This document shows, one piece after another, positions 18,968 to 27,141 of a DNA stretch of 64,000 nucleotides (positions are counted from its first letter, which is position 1; each line of letters opens with the position of its first letter). The position numbers and the translations under genes are program-made. The stretch covers positions 2,614,001-2,678,000 of the forward strand of contig CP158972.1 in the NCBI GenBank assembly GCA_040429635.1, read 5' to 3'. This DNA comes from Tamlana crocina (lineage in GTDB: Bacteria > Bacteroidota > Bacteroidia > Flavobacteriales > Flavobacteriaceae). The notes beneath the pieces were generated by a model. It was not told where the DNA came from. It saw only the letters and a list, made by a program, of their open reading frames with translations, and did no database searches.

Positions 18968-20362
18968 TTAAAAGTTTATGGTTTTAGTAAAGGTTTCCCC
19001 TTGCTTAATCTCCATGGTAAAGGTTTCACTTTTCCCTCTAAATCCCTCCGTGAGCGCTTTTAGGGTAACCTCGTACACCCCCGGATTTAAAATAAATTCT
19101 TTCGGGTTGTTATTTGACGATGTGTAAGTTCGGCCACCCGTCACCCCTTTGTTGGCGTTTTTATCCTTGATATTTACCGTAGCATCGACCAAAGCACCTC
19201 CACCCGAAGCACCAATTAAGGCAATACCACTTTTAAATTGGTGCTTGGCTTCTACCGTTTTTCCCGATTGCACTTCAACATCTTCTATTTTAAAAGTTGT
19301 ATGAAGTCCTTTAATTCTAAGTGCCACCAACTCGATATCGTAAACACCAGCATTCACTTCTACAATTTTTGGGCGACCATACGTACGGCTACCGCCCACA
19401 ACTTCACCACTTTTTGTCATAATTTTACTGGTACAATCCCAACCTTCGCCGTTATTTAGGGTGATAATATTTATTTTTCCACCATCAAAACTTACGGTTT
19501 CATGCCCCACTCTACCTTCAATACTTTCTACGGTAAGCGAAGTACCTTTTATTCTGGTGTTTTCCAAAGGCTGGATTTGAAGGTCGTATTTACCGGGAGG
19601 CAAATAGAGAAACGAAGTGTCTCTGTACGTTCTGCCCGCATCAACTTCTTCTTTTGTTCCTTTTTTATAGGCCCTTACCCAAGCATCAACTGGTTGTTCG
19701 TTTTTGGTGGCATAAATTGAAAAATTCCCTTTTGGGTCATCAACCGTTTGGGAAGTGGCTTCTGTTAACACTTCTTGCAAACCACTGGCATTGGCCGCAT
19801 CGTGGTAGCTCCCATCACCGGCATTTGCAGCACATTTTAGCTGTTCCTTTTCACCTTCCTTTAAGCCAAACCCAACAATGTGCAACTTAAATTCGATGCC
19901 TTCTAATTTAGCTTTTGAAACCACATCGCAAATATCGCCATCGCAGGATTCAATACCGTCGGTTATTAAAATGATAGTCGCCTTGGTTTTATTTTCCTTG
20001 AGTGAATTTATTGCGATTGTCGCCGACCGAGCCAAAGGTGTTTTTCCTAAAGGGGTTATTTCTTTAACCCCATTTATTATTTTGACTTTTGAATGGTTCT
20101 TTAAATCAACAAGATATTCAATATCGTCGCAATCCCCTTTTTTTCGATGCCCGTAAGCCAACAAACCCACGTTTTGATTTTCGGGAAGATTGCCAACCGT
20201 TTCCGCCAAAACATCGGCTGCGATTTCCTTTTTGGTTCTATCTTCCAACTTGCCCCACATGGAACCACTGGCATCATAAATAAACAAAATGGGAGAAACC
20301 TCCTGTGCATGGGGCTTCAAGAAAAAACAAAAAACAACGAATAACAATGCTAACTTTTTCAC
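18968..20362 (-). CDS. Secreted von Willebrand factor A domain protein
   Basis: This 464-residue protein has a signal peptide (MKKLALLFVVFCFFLKPHAQ) and a VWA domain over roughly residues 23-215. The MIDAS motif is complete: DASGSMWGKL, the Thr of GKTPLARS and the Asp in ITDGIESCDGD. The C-terminal half contains repeated Gly-rich beta segments (GGSRTYGRP, GGRTYTSSN, AGRTYRD), each near a predicted strand ending in YDIEL-, YEVTL- or YDLQI-like sequences, which look like three tandem Ig- or CNA-B-like domains. The start is GTG. It precedes the membrane protein gene by two bases. A surface binding or envelope-sensing role is likely, but the partner is unknown. Confidence 0.82.
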   Translation of the reverse strand: MKKLALLFVVFCFFLKPHAQEVSPILFIYDASGSMWGKLEDRTKKEIAADVLAETVGNLPENQNVGLLAYGHRKKGDCDDIEYLVDLKNHSKVKIINGVKEITPLGKTPLARSATIAINSLKENKTKATIILITDGIESCDGDICDVVSKAKLEGIEFKLHIVGFGLKEGEKEQLKCAANAGDGSYHDAANASGLQEVLTEATSQTVDDPKGNFSIYATKNEQPVDAWVRAYKKGTKEEVDAGRTYRDTSFLYLPPGKYDLQIQPLENTRIKGTSLTVESIEGRVGHETVSFDGGKINIITLNNGEGWDCTSKIMTKSGEVVGGSRTYGRPKIVEVNAGVYDIELVALRIKGLHTTFKIEDVEVQSGKTVEAKHQFKSGIALIGASGGGALVDATVNIKDKNANKGVTGGRTYTSSNNNPKEFILNPGVYEVTLKALTEGFRGKSETFTMEIKQGETFTKTINF

Positions 20363-20560
20363 AGGTTTTAATTTTAATAGTTACAAAAAGACAAAAGATG
20401 GCTACCATGCATATAGCATATTATCGAGCTCTAGGGGAGAAAAACAACTAAGTATTTAAGTGAAGTAGATTTTGGTTATGTAAGATAGCAAAACCTTTTT
20501 ATTAAAACAAGGCATTGAAATTGGGCGACAGACACATAGCCAATGGAAATTTATGCCAAT

Positions 20561-20594
20561 AAAAAAGCGGACTTGTTTTATTTTAAGTCCGCTT
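20561..20594 (-). terminator. Rho-independent terminator downstream of lpdA
   Basis: A 10-bp stem (AAGCGGACTT and its complement) has a ten-base loop and is followed by a six-T run on the minus strand, 36 bases past the lpdA stop. Confidence 0.85.
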
Positions 20595-20629
20595 CTGTAT
20601 AGTAATCCCAAATTATATGGAATAGCGAT

Positions 20630-22030
20630 TTAAATATGTAAAGCTCTATCGCCAGTTGCAGCAAGCGCCGCTTCTTTAATAGCTTCTGTAAAGGTTGGAT
20701 GTGCATGGCTCATACGTGAAATATCTTCTGCCGATGCTCTGTATTCCATGGCTACAACAGCTTCTGCAATCATATCGGCAGCACGGGCACCAACCATGTG
20801 TACGCCCAAAATTTCATCTGTATTTTTATCGGCCAATACTTTTACAAATCCGTCGATATCCATACTCGCTCTAGCACGACCTAAAGCACGCATTGGGAAT
20901 TGCCCTGATTTGTATTCCACGCCAGCCTCTTTTAACTGCTCTTCGGTTTTACCTACAGCTGCTACTTCAGGCCAAGTGTAAACGACACCCGGAATTAAAT
21001 TATAATCGATATGTGGTTTTTGTCCCGCTAATGTTTCGGCTACAAACACGCCTTCTTCTTCAGCTTTGTGTGCCAACATAGCCCCTTTTACCACATCGCC
21101 AATCGCATAAATATTCGATGCCGATGTTTGTAAATGATCGTTTACTTCAATTTGCCCTCTGTCGTTTACTTTCACACCAGCGGCTTCGGCATTCAACCCA
21201 TCGGTGTATGGGCGACGCCCTACAGACACCAAACAATAATCGCCTTTAAATTCTACTTCTTCACCTTTTTTGTTATCGGCTTTTACAATAACCTCATCGC
21301 CTTTTCTTTCAACCGATTTTACTTTATGGGAAACATTCATGCCGAATTTTTGTTTCTTCAACACTTTGTTCAATTCTTTTGAAAGTCCGCCGTCCATAGT
21401 CGGGATAATGCGATCCATAAACTCAACCACAGAAACCTCGGCACCCAAACGTTTGTATACTTGGCCAAGCTCCAAACCGATTACACCACCACCAATAATG
21501 ATTAAATGTTTTGGTATTTCCTTTAGTTTTAAAGCTTCGGTAGAAGTAATGATGCGTTCTTTGTCAATTTCGATAAATGGCAAAGTTGACGGCTTACTTC
21601 CGGTAGCAATAATGGTGTTTTTTGCTTCAATTTCGGTTGTTTCCTCTCCTGCAATAGTAATATGTGTAGCGTCCTTAAAACTTCCTAAACCTTGGTAAAC
21701 GTCAATATTGTTTTTCTTCATTAAAAAATCAATACCGCCGGTAGTTTGATCCACCACCGCTTGCTTACGGGCAATCATTTTTTCCAAATTAACCTTAACA
21801 TCGCCTGGAATTTCAATACCGTGCTCTTCAAAATGTTTTATGGCATCTTCGTAATGGTGCGAAGAATCCAACAGTGCTTTACTGGGAATACACCCTACGT
21901 TTAAACAAGTACCTCCTAAAGTTGAGTATTTTTCTATAATGGCAGTTTTCATGCCCAATTGTGCGCAACGAATGGCTGCTACATATCCACCAGGACCGGA
22001 GCCTATTACGGCTACATCATATGAGTTCAT
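20630..22030 (-). CDS. lpdA: Dihydrolipoyl dehydrogenase
   Basis: This 466-residue flavoprotein is the E3 component that reoxidises dihydrolipoamide in pyruvate, 2-oxoglutarate or glycine-cleavage complexes. It shows the FAD-binding GSGPGGYVAA (residues 10-19), the redox pair in GGTCLNVGC (Cys42 and Cys47), the NAD-binding GGGVIGLELG, the second FAD motif ASNIYAIGDV and the active-site HAHPTFTEA at about residues 442-450. The length and motifs fit the family exactly. It is a single-gene unit with its own promoter box (22068-22075) and terminator; no E1 or E2 genes are adjacent. Confidence 0.97.
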   Translation of the reverse strand: MNSYDVAVIGSGPGGYVAAIRCAQLGMKTAIIEKYSTLGGTCLNVGCIPSKALLDSSHHYEDAIKHFEEHGIEIPGDVKVNLEKMIARKQAVVDQTTGGIDFLMKKNNIDVYQGLGSFKDATHITIAGEETTEIEAKNTIIATGSKPSTLPFIEIDKERIITSTEALKLKEIPKHLIIIGGGVIGLELGQVYKRLGAEVSVVEFMDRIIPTMDGGLSKELNKVLKKQKFGMNVSHKVKSVERKGDEVIVKADNKKGEEVEFKGDYCLVSVGRRPYTDGLNAEAAGVKVNDRGQIEVNDHLQTSASNIYAIGDVVKGAMLAHKAEEEGVFVAETLAGQKPHIDYNLIPGVVYTWPEVAAVGKTEEQLKEAGVEYKSGQFPMRALGRARASMDIDGFVKVLADKNTDEILGVHMVGARAADMIAEAVVAMEYRASAEDISRMSHAHPTFTEAIKEAALAATGDRALHI

Positions 22031-22067
22031 ATTTTTATTTTGAAATTCTTTATTTTTTAACCAAAAT

Positions 22068-22075
22068 CAAAAATA
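22068..22075 (-). promoter_or_regulatory. TAnnTTTG promoter box of lpdA
   Basis: TATTTTTG on the minus strand lies 37 bases before the lpdA ATG, in an AT-rich gap with no competing gene. It matches the Bacteroidota -7 consensus by eye. Confidence 0.4.
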
Positions 22076-22336
22076 CGAATGTTTTACGGTAGCACAATAA
22101 AAAAGGGAGGTTTATAAATTGAAATATTGATTTTCAATAAATACTTTAATAATTTTCTCTAAATCGTAAATATAAACTGAAATTTTAACATATTTTTTTC
22201 CACCATTTAAACAAATTGCTCAAACGATTAACCATTCTGCTATTTTTTTGCTTCGATTTAAAATCTGCACCCATTTTTTCTGCCCAAACTATTTTTTCGT
22301 ATATTAATGATTCACATTAATCAAAACCAAAATATT

Positions 22337-22546
22337 ATGGATGAGCATGTTTATAAAAAAATCGAAATTGTAGGCACTTCGGCCAAATCGAGCGACGACG
22401 CTATTGAAAACGCCATTAAAAAAGCTTCAAAATCGGTACAAAACCTACGGTGGTTTGAGGTTATCGATACACGCGGCAATATCAAAGAAGGCAAGGTGGA
22501 TATGTGGCAGGTTACGGTAAAATTGGGCTTTACCATGAAAAATTAA
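22337..22546 (+). CDS. Dodecin
   Basis: This 69-residue flavin-binding storage protein forms a hollow dodecamer. The pattern is complete: YKKIEIVGTSAKSSDDAIENA (strand and helix), NLRWFEVIDTRG with the flavin-stacking Trp, and WQVTVKLGFTM as the last strand. The start at 22337 (MDEHVYKK) is preferred, because an upstream in-frame ATG at 22307 would add a polar tail not seen in the family. It is likely involved in buffering free FMN or riboflavin. It is followed by smpB, which has its own promoter box. Confidence 0.93.
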   Translation: MDEHVYKKIEIVGTSAKSSDDAIENAIKKASKSVQNLRWFEVIDTRGNIKEGKVDMWQVTVKLGFTMKN

Positions 22547-22581
22547 TAATGCACACTATATATTTCTCAACTGAAATTATG

Positions 22582-22589
22582 TAGTTTTG
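22582..22589 (+). promoter_or_regulatory. TAnnTTTG promoter box immediately upstream of smpB
   Basis: TAGTTTTG ends six bases before the chosen smpB ATG (22596), so the transcript would be leaderless or nearly so. The alternative in-frame ATG at 22587 overlaps the box, which supports the downstream start. Confidence 0.5.
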
Positions 22590-22595
22590 TGCGTC

Positions 22596-23054
22596 ATGCA
22601 AAAAAACATCAACATACAGAACAAAAAAGCCAAGTTTCAATATGAAATTTTGGACAAATACACCGCTGGGATTGTTCTGTCGGGTACCGAAATTAAATCA
22701 ATTAGAAACAGTAAAGCTTCTATTGCCGAAAGTTTTTGCGAGTTTAATGATCGTGGCGAGCTGTTTGTGGTAAATATGACCATTGAAGAATACAAATACG
22801 GCACCCACTATAACCATAGGCCTAAAGCCGAACGCAAATTGCTCCTCAATAAAAAGGAGCTGAAAAAGCTTAATAAAGAAGTCCAAAACACGGGGCTGAC
22901 CATTATTCCGTTGCGATTATTTATCAACGAAAATGGATTGGCCAAGTTGGTTGTTGCCCTAGCAAAAGGTAAAAAACTGTACGACAAGCGTGAAACCATA
23001 AAAGACCGCGACAACAAACGCAACTTAGATCGCATAAAAAAAGCCTACAATTAA
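22596..23054 (+). CDS. smpB: SsrA-binding protein (trans-translation)
   Basis: SmpB binds tmRNA and brings it to stalled ribosomes. The 152-residue protein has [20 protein letters not shown], the OB-fold core [20 protein letters not shown], and the C-terminal basic tail beginning [16 protein letters not shown], whose helical KKLYDKRE motif lies near the decoding centre. The start at 22596 follows the promoter box. tmRNA itself was not found in this window. Confidence 0.97.
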   Translation: MQKNINIQNKKAKFQYEILDKYTAGIVLSGTEIKSIRNSKASIAESFCEFNDRGELFVVNMTIEEYKYGTHYNHRPKAERKLLLNKKELKKLNKEVQNTGLTIIPLRLFINENGLAKLVVALAKGKKLYDKRETIKDRDNKRNLDRIKKAYN

Positions 23055-23116
23055 CACTTATGGCTTGTTTTTTGATGAACATGGACAACACTAACCTATC
23101 AAATAAAACACAAACC

Positions 23117-23674
23117 ATGAAATACCCCTTGGCTCTCCTTATCGCCATTTTTCTCGGCTTACAAATCCACGCTCAAGACGATTCCTATAAAGAAGAAAAA
23201 ACCGAAGAACAAGAAGAAAAAATTTTAGACACCACCGCCGTTTACACCCTAAACAAAACCATTAAAGCGCTGTACAGTTCTATTTCAGGTGAAAAGGAAG
23301 AAAAAAGAAATTGGAAACAATTTCATTATCTTTTTAAGCCAGAAGCTAAAATGGTAGTTTCACATTTAAATGACGATTTTGTTTACGACACACGTTATTT
23401 AAGTCCGAAAGACTATAAAAAAACATCTGAAAAATGGATGATGGAACATGGCTTTATTGAAAAGGAAATCCACCGAAAAGTAGAACATTTTGGTAATATC
23501 GTGCACGTTTTCAGCACTTACGAAGCGTTTTATTCCAAAACAGACGAAGAACCTTTTATGCGCGGCGTTAACAGCATTCAGTTGTTTTACGACGGTACGC
23601 GTTGGTGGATTGTAAACATTATGTGGGCGCAGGAAAACGACGAAAATCCCATTCCAAAAAAATATTTGCCTTAA
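23117..23674 (+). CDS. Secreted NTF2-like protein of unknown function
   Basis: This 185-residue protein starts with a signal peptide (MKYPLALLIAIFLGLQIHAQ) and an acidic Glu/Lys-rich linker. The remaining ~140 residues have the NTF2/SnoaL-like fold pattern: helices around NKTIKALYSSISGEK, an aromatic strand (NIVHVFSTYEAF) and the ending strands RGVNSIQLFYDGTRWWIVNIMW. No catalytic residue can be named. The start at 23117 was chosen for the signal peptide, since the longer frame adds a non-hydrophobic extension. It lies between smpB and the PNPOx-like gene on the same strand. Confidence 0.7.
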   Translation: MKYPLALLIAIFLGLQIHAQDDSYKEEKTEEQEEKILDTTAVYTLNKTIKALYSSISGEKEEKRNWKQFHYLFKPEAKMVVSHLNDDFVYDTRYLSPKDYKKTSEKWMMEHGFIEKEIHRKVEHFGNIVHVFSTYEAFYSKTDEEPFMRGVNSIQLFYDGTRWWIVNIMWAQENDENPIPKKYLP

Positions 23675-23684
23675 GCAACAAACC

Positions 23685-24224
23685 ATGGGAAAACAACTTC
23701 CGGAAATTACGCCCGAACTCCAAGAATTTATTAAAAAGCAACACATCTTTTTTGTGGGTACAGCAGCTACCGATGGCCGAGTAAACGTATCTCCCAAAGG
23801 TTATGATTCGTTGCGCGTGTTGGGTCCAAATAAATTGGTGTGGCTCAATTTAACAGGAAGCGGCAACGAAACGGCAGCACACCTTTTAAAGAATGACCGT
23901 ATGACCATTATGTTCTGCGCATTTGAAGGCAAACCACTTATTTTACGGCTTTACGGACAAGCCAAAATTTATCATGAAAGGGATGCCGAATTTCAACAAC
24001 ATATCGGCCTGTTTGAAGAAAACACGGGCTCTAGGCAAATTATCGTGATGGATATTGATTTAGTGCAAACCTCCTGCGGATATTCCATTCCATTTATGGA
24101 TTTTAAAGAAGATCGCGAACAGCTAAACGCTTGGAGCACCAAACAAGGCAAAGAAAAAATAAAAGCCTACCAACAGGAAAAAAACGCCAAAAGTATTGAT
24201 GGATTTGAAACGAAGATTCGTTAA
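23685..24224 (+). CDS. Pyridoxamine 5'-phosphate oxidase family protein
   Basis: This 179-residue protein has the split-beta-barrel FMN-binding fold. FFVGTAATDGRVNVSPKGYDSLRV is typical of the general-stress/PNPOx-like subgroup, followed by LVWLNLTGSGNETAAHLLKN and RMTIMFCAFEGKPLILRLYG. Proteins of this type bind FMN or F420 and reduce small electrophiles, but the physiological substrate is unknown. The gene begins ten bases after the NTF2-like gene, so the two are probably co-transcribed. Confidence 0.9.
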   Translation: MGKQLPEITPELQEFIKKQHIFFVGTAATDGRVNVSPKGYDSLRVLGPNKLVWLNLTGSGNETAAHLLKNDRMTIMFCAFEGKPLILRLYGQAKIYHERDAEFQQHIGLFEENTGSRQIIVMDIDLVQTSCGYSIPFMDFKEDREQLNAWSTKQGKEKIKAYQQEKNAKSIDGFETKIR

Positions 24225-24246
24225 ATTTAATTGTGTCAAATTCCAA

Positions 24247-24264
24247 TCCCGGTAGCTACCGGGA
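24247..24264. repeat. 18-bp perfect palindrome in the pcm/PNPOx intergenic gap
   Basis: TCCCGGTAGCTACCGGGA is its own reverse complement. It sits between convergent genes and has no T-run, so it is a poor terminator. It resembles the CCCGATAGCTATCGGG-type intergenic palindromes I associate with Flavobacteriaceae, and could be a REP-like element. No second copy was seen in the window. Confidence 0.5.
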
Positions 24265-24294
24265 CTAAATTCTAACTGCTAACTGCTAACAAAC

Positions 24295-24936
24295 CTAATT
24301 CTTATCCTCCAAAAGCGGCACAAACCTAAAAGAACCAAATTCCTCTTTATCGAATTCCTTAGGGCCTTTGCGGGTAAACATGGTCATTTCCTGTACGTCG
24401 TCGCCCACCGGAATCACCAATCGGCCACCAATTTTCAGTTGGCTCAACAACGGTGTCGGCACATAAGGGGCACCGGCAGTAACCAAAATACCATCAAAAG
24501 GCGCTTCTTCTCTCAATCCGATATAACCATCGCCAAAAATCAGTTTTTTGGCCCGGTAGCCCAATTTAGGCAAAAACTTACTGGTTTTTTTAAACAGTTC
24601 GTTTTGGCGTTCAATACTATAAACCCTAGCGCCCATTTCGCACAATACGGCCGTTTGGTAGCCGCTGCCCGTACCGATTTCCAAAATTTTATCGCCCTTT
24701 TTTATTTGGAGCAATTCCGTTTGAAAAGCCACGGTATAAGGCTGCGAAATGGTTTGGTCGGCCGCAATCGGGAAGGCTTTATCCACGTAAGCATAATGCA
24801 AAAAGCCCGAGTCCATAAACAAATGCCGCGGAATGTTGTTAATGGCATTTAAAACCGATTTGTCAACTATGCCTTTGTGCTTTAACTCGTTAACCAATTG
24901 CTGGCGCAATCCCTTATGCTTAAATGTATCTTTCAA
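24295..24936 (-). CDS. pcm: Protein-L-isoaspartate O-methyltransferase
   Basis: This 213-residue repair enzyme methylates L-isoaspartyl residues using SAM. IPRHLFMDSGFLHYAYVDKA and AFPIAADQTISQPY are the substrate-recognition part, followed by the SAM-binding ILEIGTGSGYQTA, PFDGILVTAGAP and LKIGGRLVIPVG. The start is a TTG at 24936: the upstream frame has no ATG, and the MKDTFKHKGLRQ beginning fits what I remember of homologues. It is convergent with the PNPOx-like gene. Confidence 0.95.
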   Translation of the reverse strand: MKDTFKHKGLRQQLVNELKHKGIVDKSVLNAINNIPRHLFMDSGFLHYAYVDKAFPIAADQTISQPYTVAFQTELLQIKKGDKILEIGTGSGYQTAVLCEMGARVYSIERQNELFKKTSKFLPKLGYRAKKLIFGDGYIGLREEAPFDGILVTAGAPYVPTPLLSQLKIGGRLVIPVGDDVQEMTMFTRKGPKEFDKEEFGSFRFVPLLEDKN

Positions 24937-25070
24937 TTTTGGTGGTGTTAGAATCGATAAAATTACTCAAAACATTTTAAAGCCTAAAAGCAAATTTTAC
25001 GGAATTTGACTTTCAAAATTAAGAAGTCAAAAATTAAAGTGAATTCCTTATTTTGACGTTTTAATTATCT

Positions 25071-25078
25071 TATTTTTG
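25071..25078 (+). promoter_or_regulatory. TAnnTTTG promoter box of the Gfo/Idh/MocA gene
   Basis: TATTTTTG lies 17 bases before the ATG at 25096. A TTTTG element sits about 15 bases upstream (25051-25055), giving a two-part Bacteroidota promoter. Confidence 0.5.
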
Positions 25079-25095
25079 TTGAAAACATAAAAATT

Positions 25096-26055
25096 ATGCT
25101 AAAAGCTGGTGTACTTGGTGCTGGGCACTTAGGAAAAATACATTTAAGACTCCTTAAACAATCTGAAAAATACGAACTGGTTGGTTTTTATGATGCCGAT
25201 GAAGCGCACGGCAAAAAAATTGAAGCCGAGTTTGGCTATAAATTCTTCAATTCAATAGATTCGTTAATTGACGCCGTAGATATGGTGGATATTGTTACGC
25301 CAACCCTTTCGCATTTTGATTGCGCCAAGCAAGCCATAGCCAAGGGCAAGCACATTTTTATTGAAAAACCCATTACTAATACCGTTGAAGAAGCCGAAGA
25401 AATTAGACGCCTTTTGGCCCAAAATAACCTACGCGGACAAGTAGGCCACGTTGAGCGCTTTAACCCCGCTTATTTAGCAGTGAAAGACGATATTAAATCG
25501 CCCATGTTTATTGAAACCCACCGTTTGGCGGAGTTTAACCCAAGGGGCACCGATGTTCCTGTGGTGTTGGATTTAATGATCCACGATATTGATATTATTT
25601 TGAGTATCGTTAAGTCGAAAATCAAGCATATTTCGGCAAGTGGGGTTGCAGTAATCAGCGATACGCCCGATATTGCCAATGCCCGTTTAGAATTTGAAAA
25701 CGGCTGTGTGGCCAATCTAACGGCGAGTCGTATTTCACTTAAAAAAATGCGGAAAGCGCGTTTCTTCCAAAAGGATGCCTATATCTCAGTGGATTTCCTT
25801 ACCAAAAAATGTGAGGTTGTAAAAATGAAGGATGCCCCTGAACATCCAGGCGATTTCGATATGATCCTCCAAAATGCCGAAGGTGTAAAAAAACAAATTT
25901 ATTTTGACAACCCAGCGGTACCCGAAAACAATTCTATTTTAGACGAGTTGGAATCGTTTGCCGAAGCCATAAAACACAACCGTGCTCCAGAAGTTACGCT
26001 GCACGATGGTACCGAAGCGCTAAGAGTTGCCAACCAGATTATTGATAGCTTTTGA
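25096..26055 (+). CDS. Gfo/Idh/MocA-family oxidoreductase
   Basis: This 319-residue NAD(P)-dependent dehydrogenase has an N-terminal Rossmann domain (GVLGAGHLGKIHLRLL) and the family's HIFIEKPITN motif with the catalytic-type Lys, followed by GHVERFNPA. The C-terminal domain is an alpha/beta sandwich. Substrates in this family range from sugars to inositols and UDP-sugars; the context gives no sugar operon, so I leave the reaction open. It is followed by the hydroxyacyl-CoA dehydrogenase 127 bases downstream, across a repetitive intergenic stretch. Confidence 0.9.
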   Translation: MLKAGVLGAGHLGKIHLRLLKQSEKYELVGFYDADEAHGKKIEAEFGYKFFNSIDSLIDAVDMVDIVTPTLSHFDCAKQAIAKGKHIFIEKPITNTVEEAEEIRRLLAQNNLRGQVGHVERFNPAYLAVKDDIKSPMFIETHRLAEFNPRGTDVPVVLDLMIHDIDIILSIVKSKIKHISASGVAVISDTPDIANARLEFENGCVANLTASRISLKKMRKARFFQKDAYISVDFLTKKCEVVKMKDAPEHPGDFDMILQNAEGVKKQIYFDNPAVPENNSILDELESFAEAIKHNRAPEVTLHDGTEALRVANQIIDSF

Positions 26056-26182
26056 GAGCGTGAAGCATAAAGTTGGAAGCATAAAGAAAGAAGCGTGGGA
26101 AAAAACCTAATGCAGACAACTGACTATCAACTCTTAACTAACAACTATTGACTAATAACTACCAACCACTAAAAATACTTCT
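26056..26182. repeat. Low-complexity intergenic stretch of decayed short repeats
   Basis: The stretch has imperfect copies of AACT/AACTAA/GACTA units after the oxidoreductase stop (for example CTGACTATCAACTCTTAAC followed by related repeats). Similar filler lies at 27071-27141 and 35736-35835. No gene or clear hairpin is seen. Confidence 0.4.
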
Positions 26183-27070
26183 ATGAAAAACATTGCAGTT
26201 ATTGGCGCAGGCACCATGGGCAATGGCATTGCACATACGTTTGCCCAAAATGGATTTAAAATCAACCTTATTGATGTTAGCGAAGCTTCTTTAAAACGCG
26301 GCATGGACACCATTTCTAGAAATTTGGATAGAATGGTAGCCAAAGAAAAAATTACCGCAGCCGATAAAACGGCCACTTTGGCAAACATTTCTACGTTTAC
26401 CAAAATTTTAAACGGCACACAAAAAGCCGATTTAGTGGTTGAAGCGGCTACCGAAAACCTCAATTTAAAACTCCGTATTTTTAAGGAACTGGACGAAACT
26501 TGTGGTGAAAACACTATTTTGGCCACCAACACCTCGTCTATTTCCATCACGCAAATTGCCGCCGCCACCACAAAACCAGAGCGCGTTATCGGGATGCATT
26601 TTATGAATCCTGTACCGATTATGGAATTGGTTGAAGTTATCCGTGGTTACAACACTTCAAACGAAGTGACCCAAACCATCATGGCACTTTCAAAAAAATT
26701 GGGTAAAACCCCTGTGGAAGTAAACGATTATCCAGGATTTGTAGCCAACCGAATTTTAATGCCCATGCTTAATGAAGCTATTGAAACCCTGTACAATGGC
26801 GTGGCTGGCGTTGAGGAAATTGATACCGTAATGAAACTGGGCATGGCACACCCTATGGGACCGTTGCAACTGGTCGATTTTATTGGGTTGGACGTTTGTC
26901 TTTCTATTTTGAATGTGATGTACAACGGGTTTAAAAATCCGAAATATGCTCCCTGTCCCCTTTTGGTCAATATGGTCAACGCTGGTAAATTGGGCGTAAA
27001 ATCGGGCGAAGGTTTTTATGATTATTCCGAAAGTAAAAAGGCAGAAAAAGTTTCTAAACAATTTAAATAG
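26183..27070 (+). CDS. 3-hydroxybutyryl-CoA/3-hydroxyacyl-CoA dehydrogenase
   Basis: This 295-residue NAD-dependent enzyme oxidises a 3-hydroxyacyl-CoA. The N-terminal Rossmann motif is IGAGTMGNGIAHTFA (residues 5-19), the conserved motif with catalytic His is GMHFMNPVPIMELVE near residue 138, and the C-terminal helical domain begins FVANRILMPMLNEA. The length is that of a stand-alone HbdH rather than a multifunctional FadB. It could act in fatty acid or branched-chain degradation or butyryl-CoA metabolism; no thiolase or enoyl-CoA hydratase lies nearby. Confidence 0.95.
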   Translation: MKNIAVIGAGTMGNGIAHTFAQNGFKINLIDVSEASLKRGMDTISRNLDRMVAKEKITAADKTATLANISTFTKILNGTQKADLVVEAATENLNLKLRIFKELDETCGENTILATNTSSISITQIAAATTKPERVIGMHFMNPVPIMELVEVIRGYNTSNEVTQTIMALSKKLGKTPVEVNDYPGFVANRILMPMLNEAIETLYNGVAGVEEIDTVMKLGMAHPMGPLQLVDFIGLDVCLSILNVMYNGFKNPKYAPCPLLVNMVNAGKLGVKSGEGFYDYSESKKAEKVSKQFK

Positions 27071-27141
27071 TCTCAGTTGGCAGTACTCAGTTGGCAGTCA
27101 TTAACTGAATACTGAGTACTGCTTACTGCCAACTAAAAAGC
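27071..27141. repeat. Intergenic ACTG-type repeat with imperfect inverted symmetry
   Basis: Several AGTTGGCAGT units and their inverted partner TACTGCCAACT occur in the 71 bases before the DUF1015 gene. The halves form an imperfect inverted repeat. No gene is present. Confidence 0.45.

Noticed and set aside
21270-21698. 142-residue plus-strand ORF
   Set aside because: It is antisense to lpdA, whose motifs are complete.
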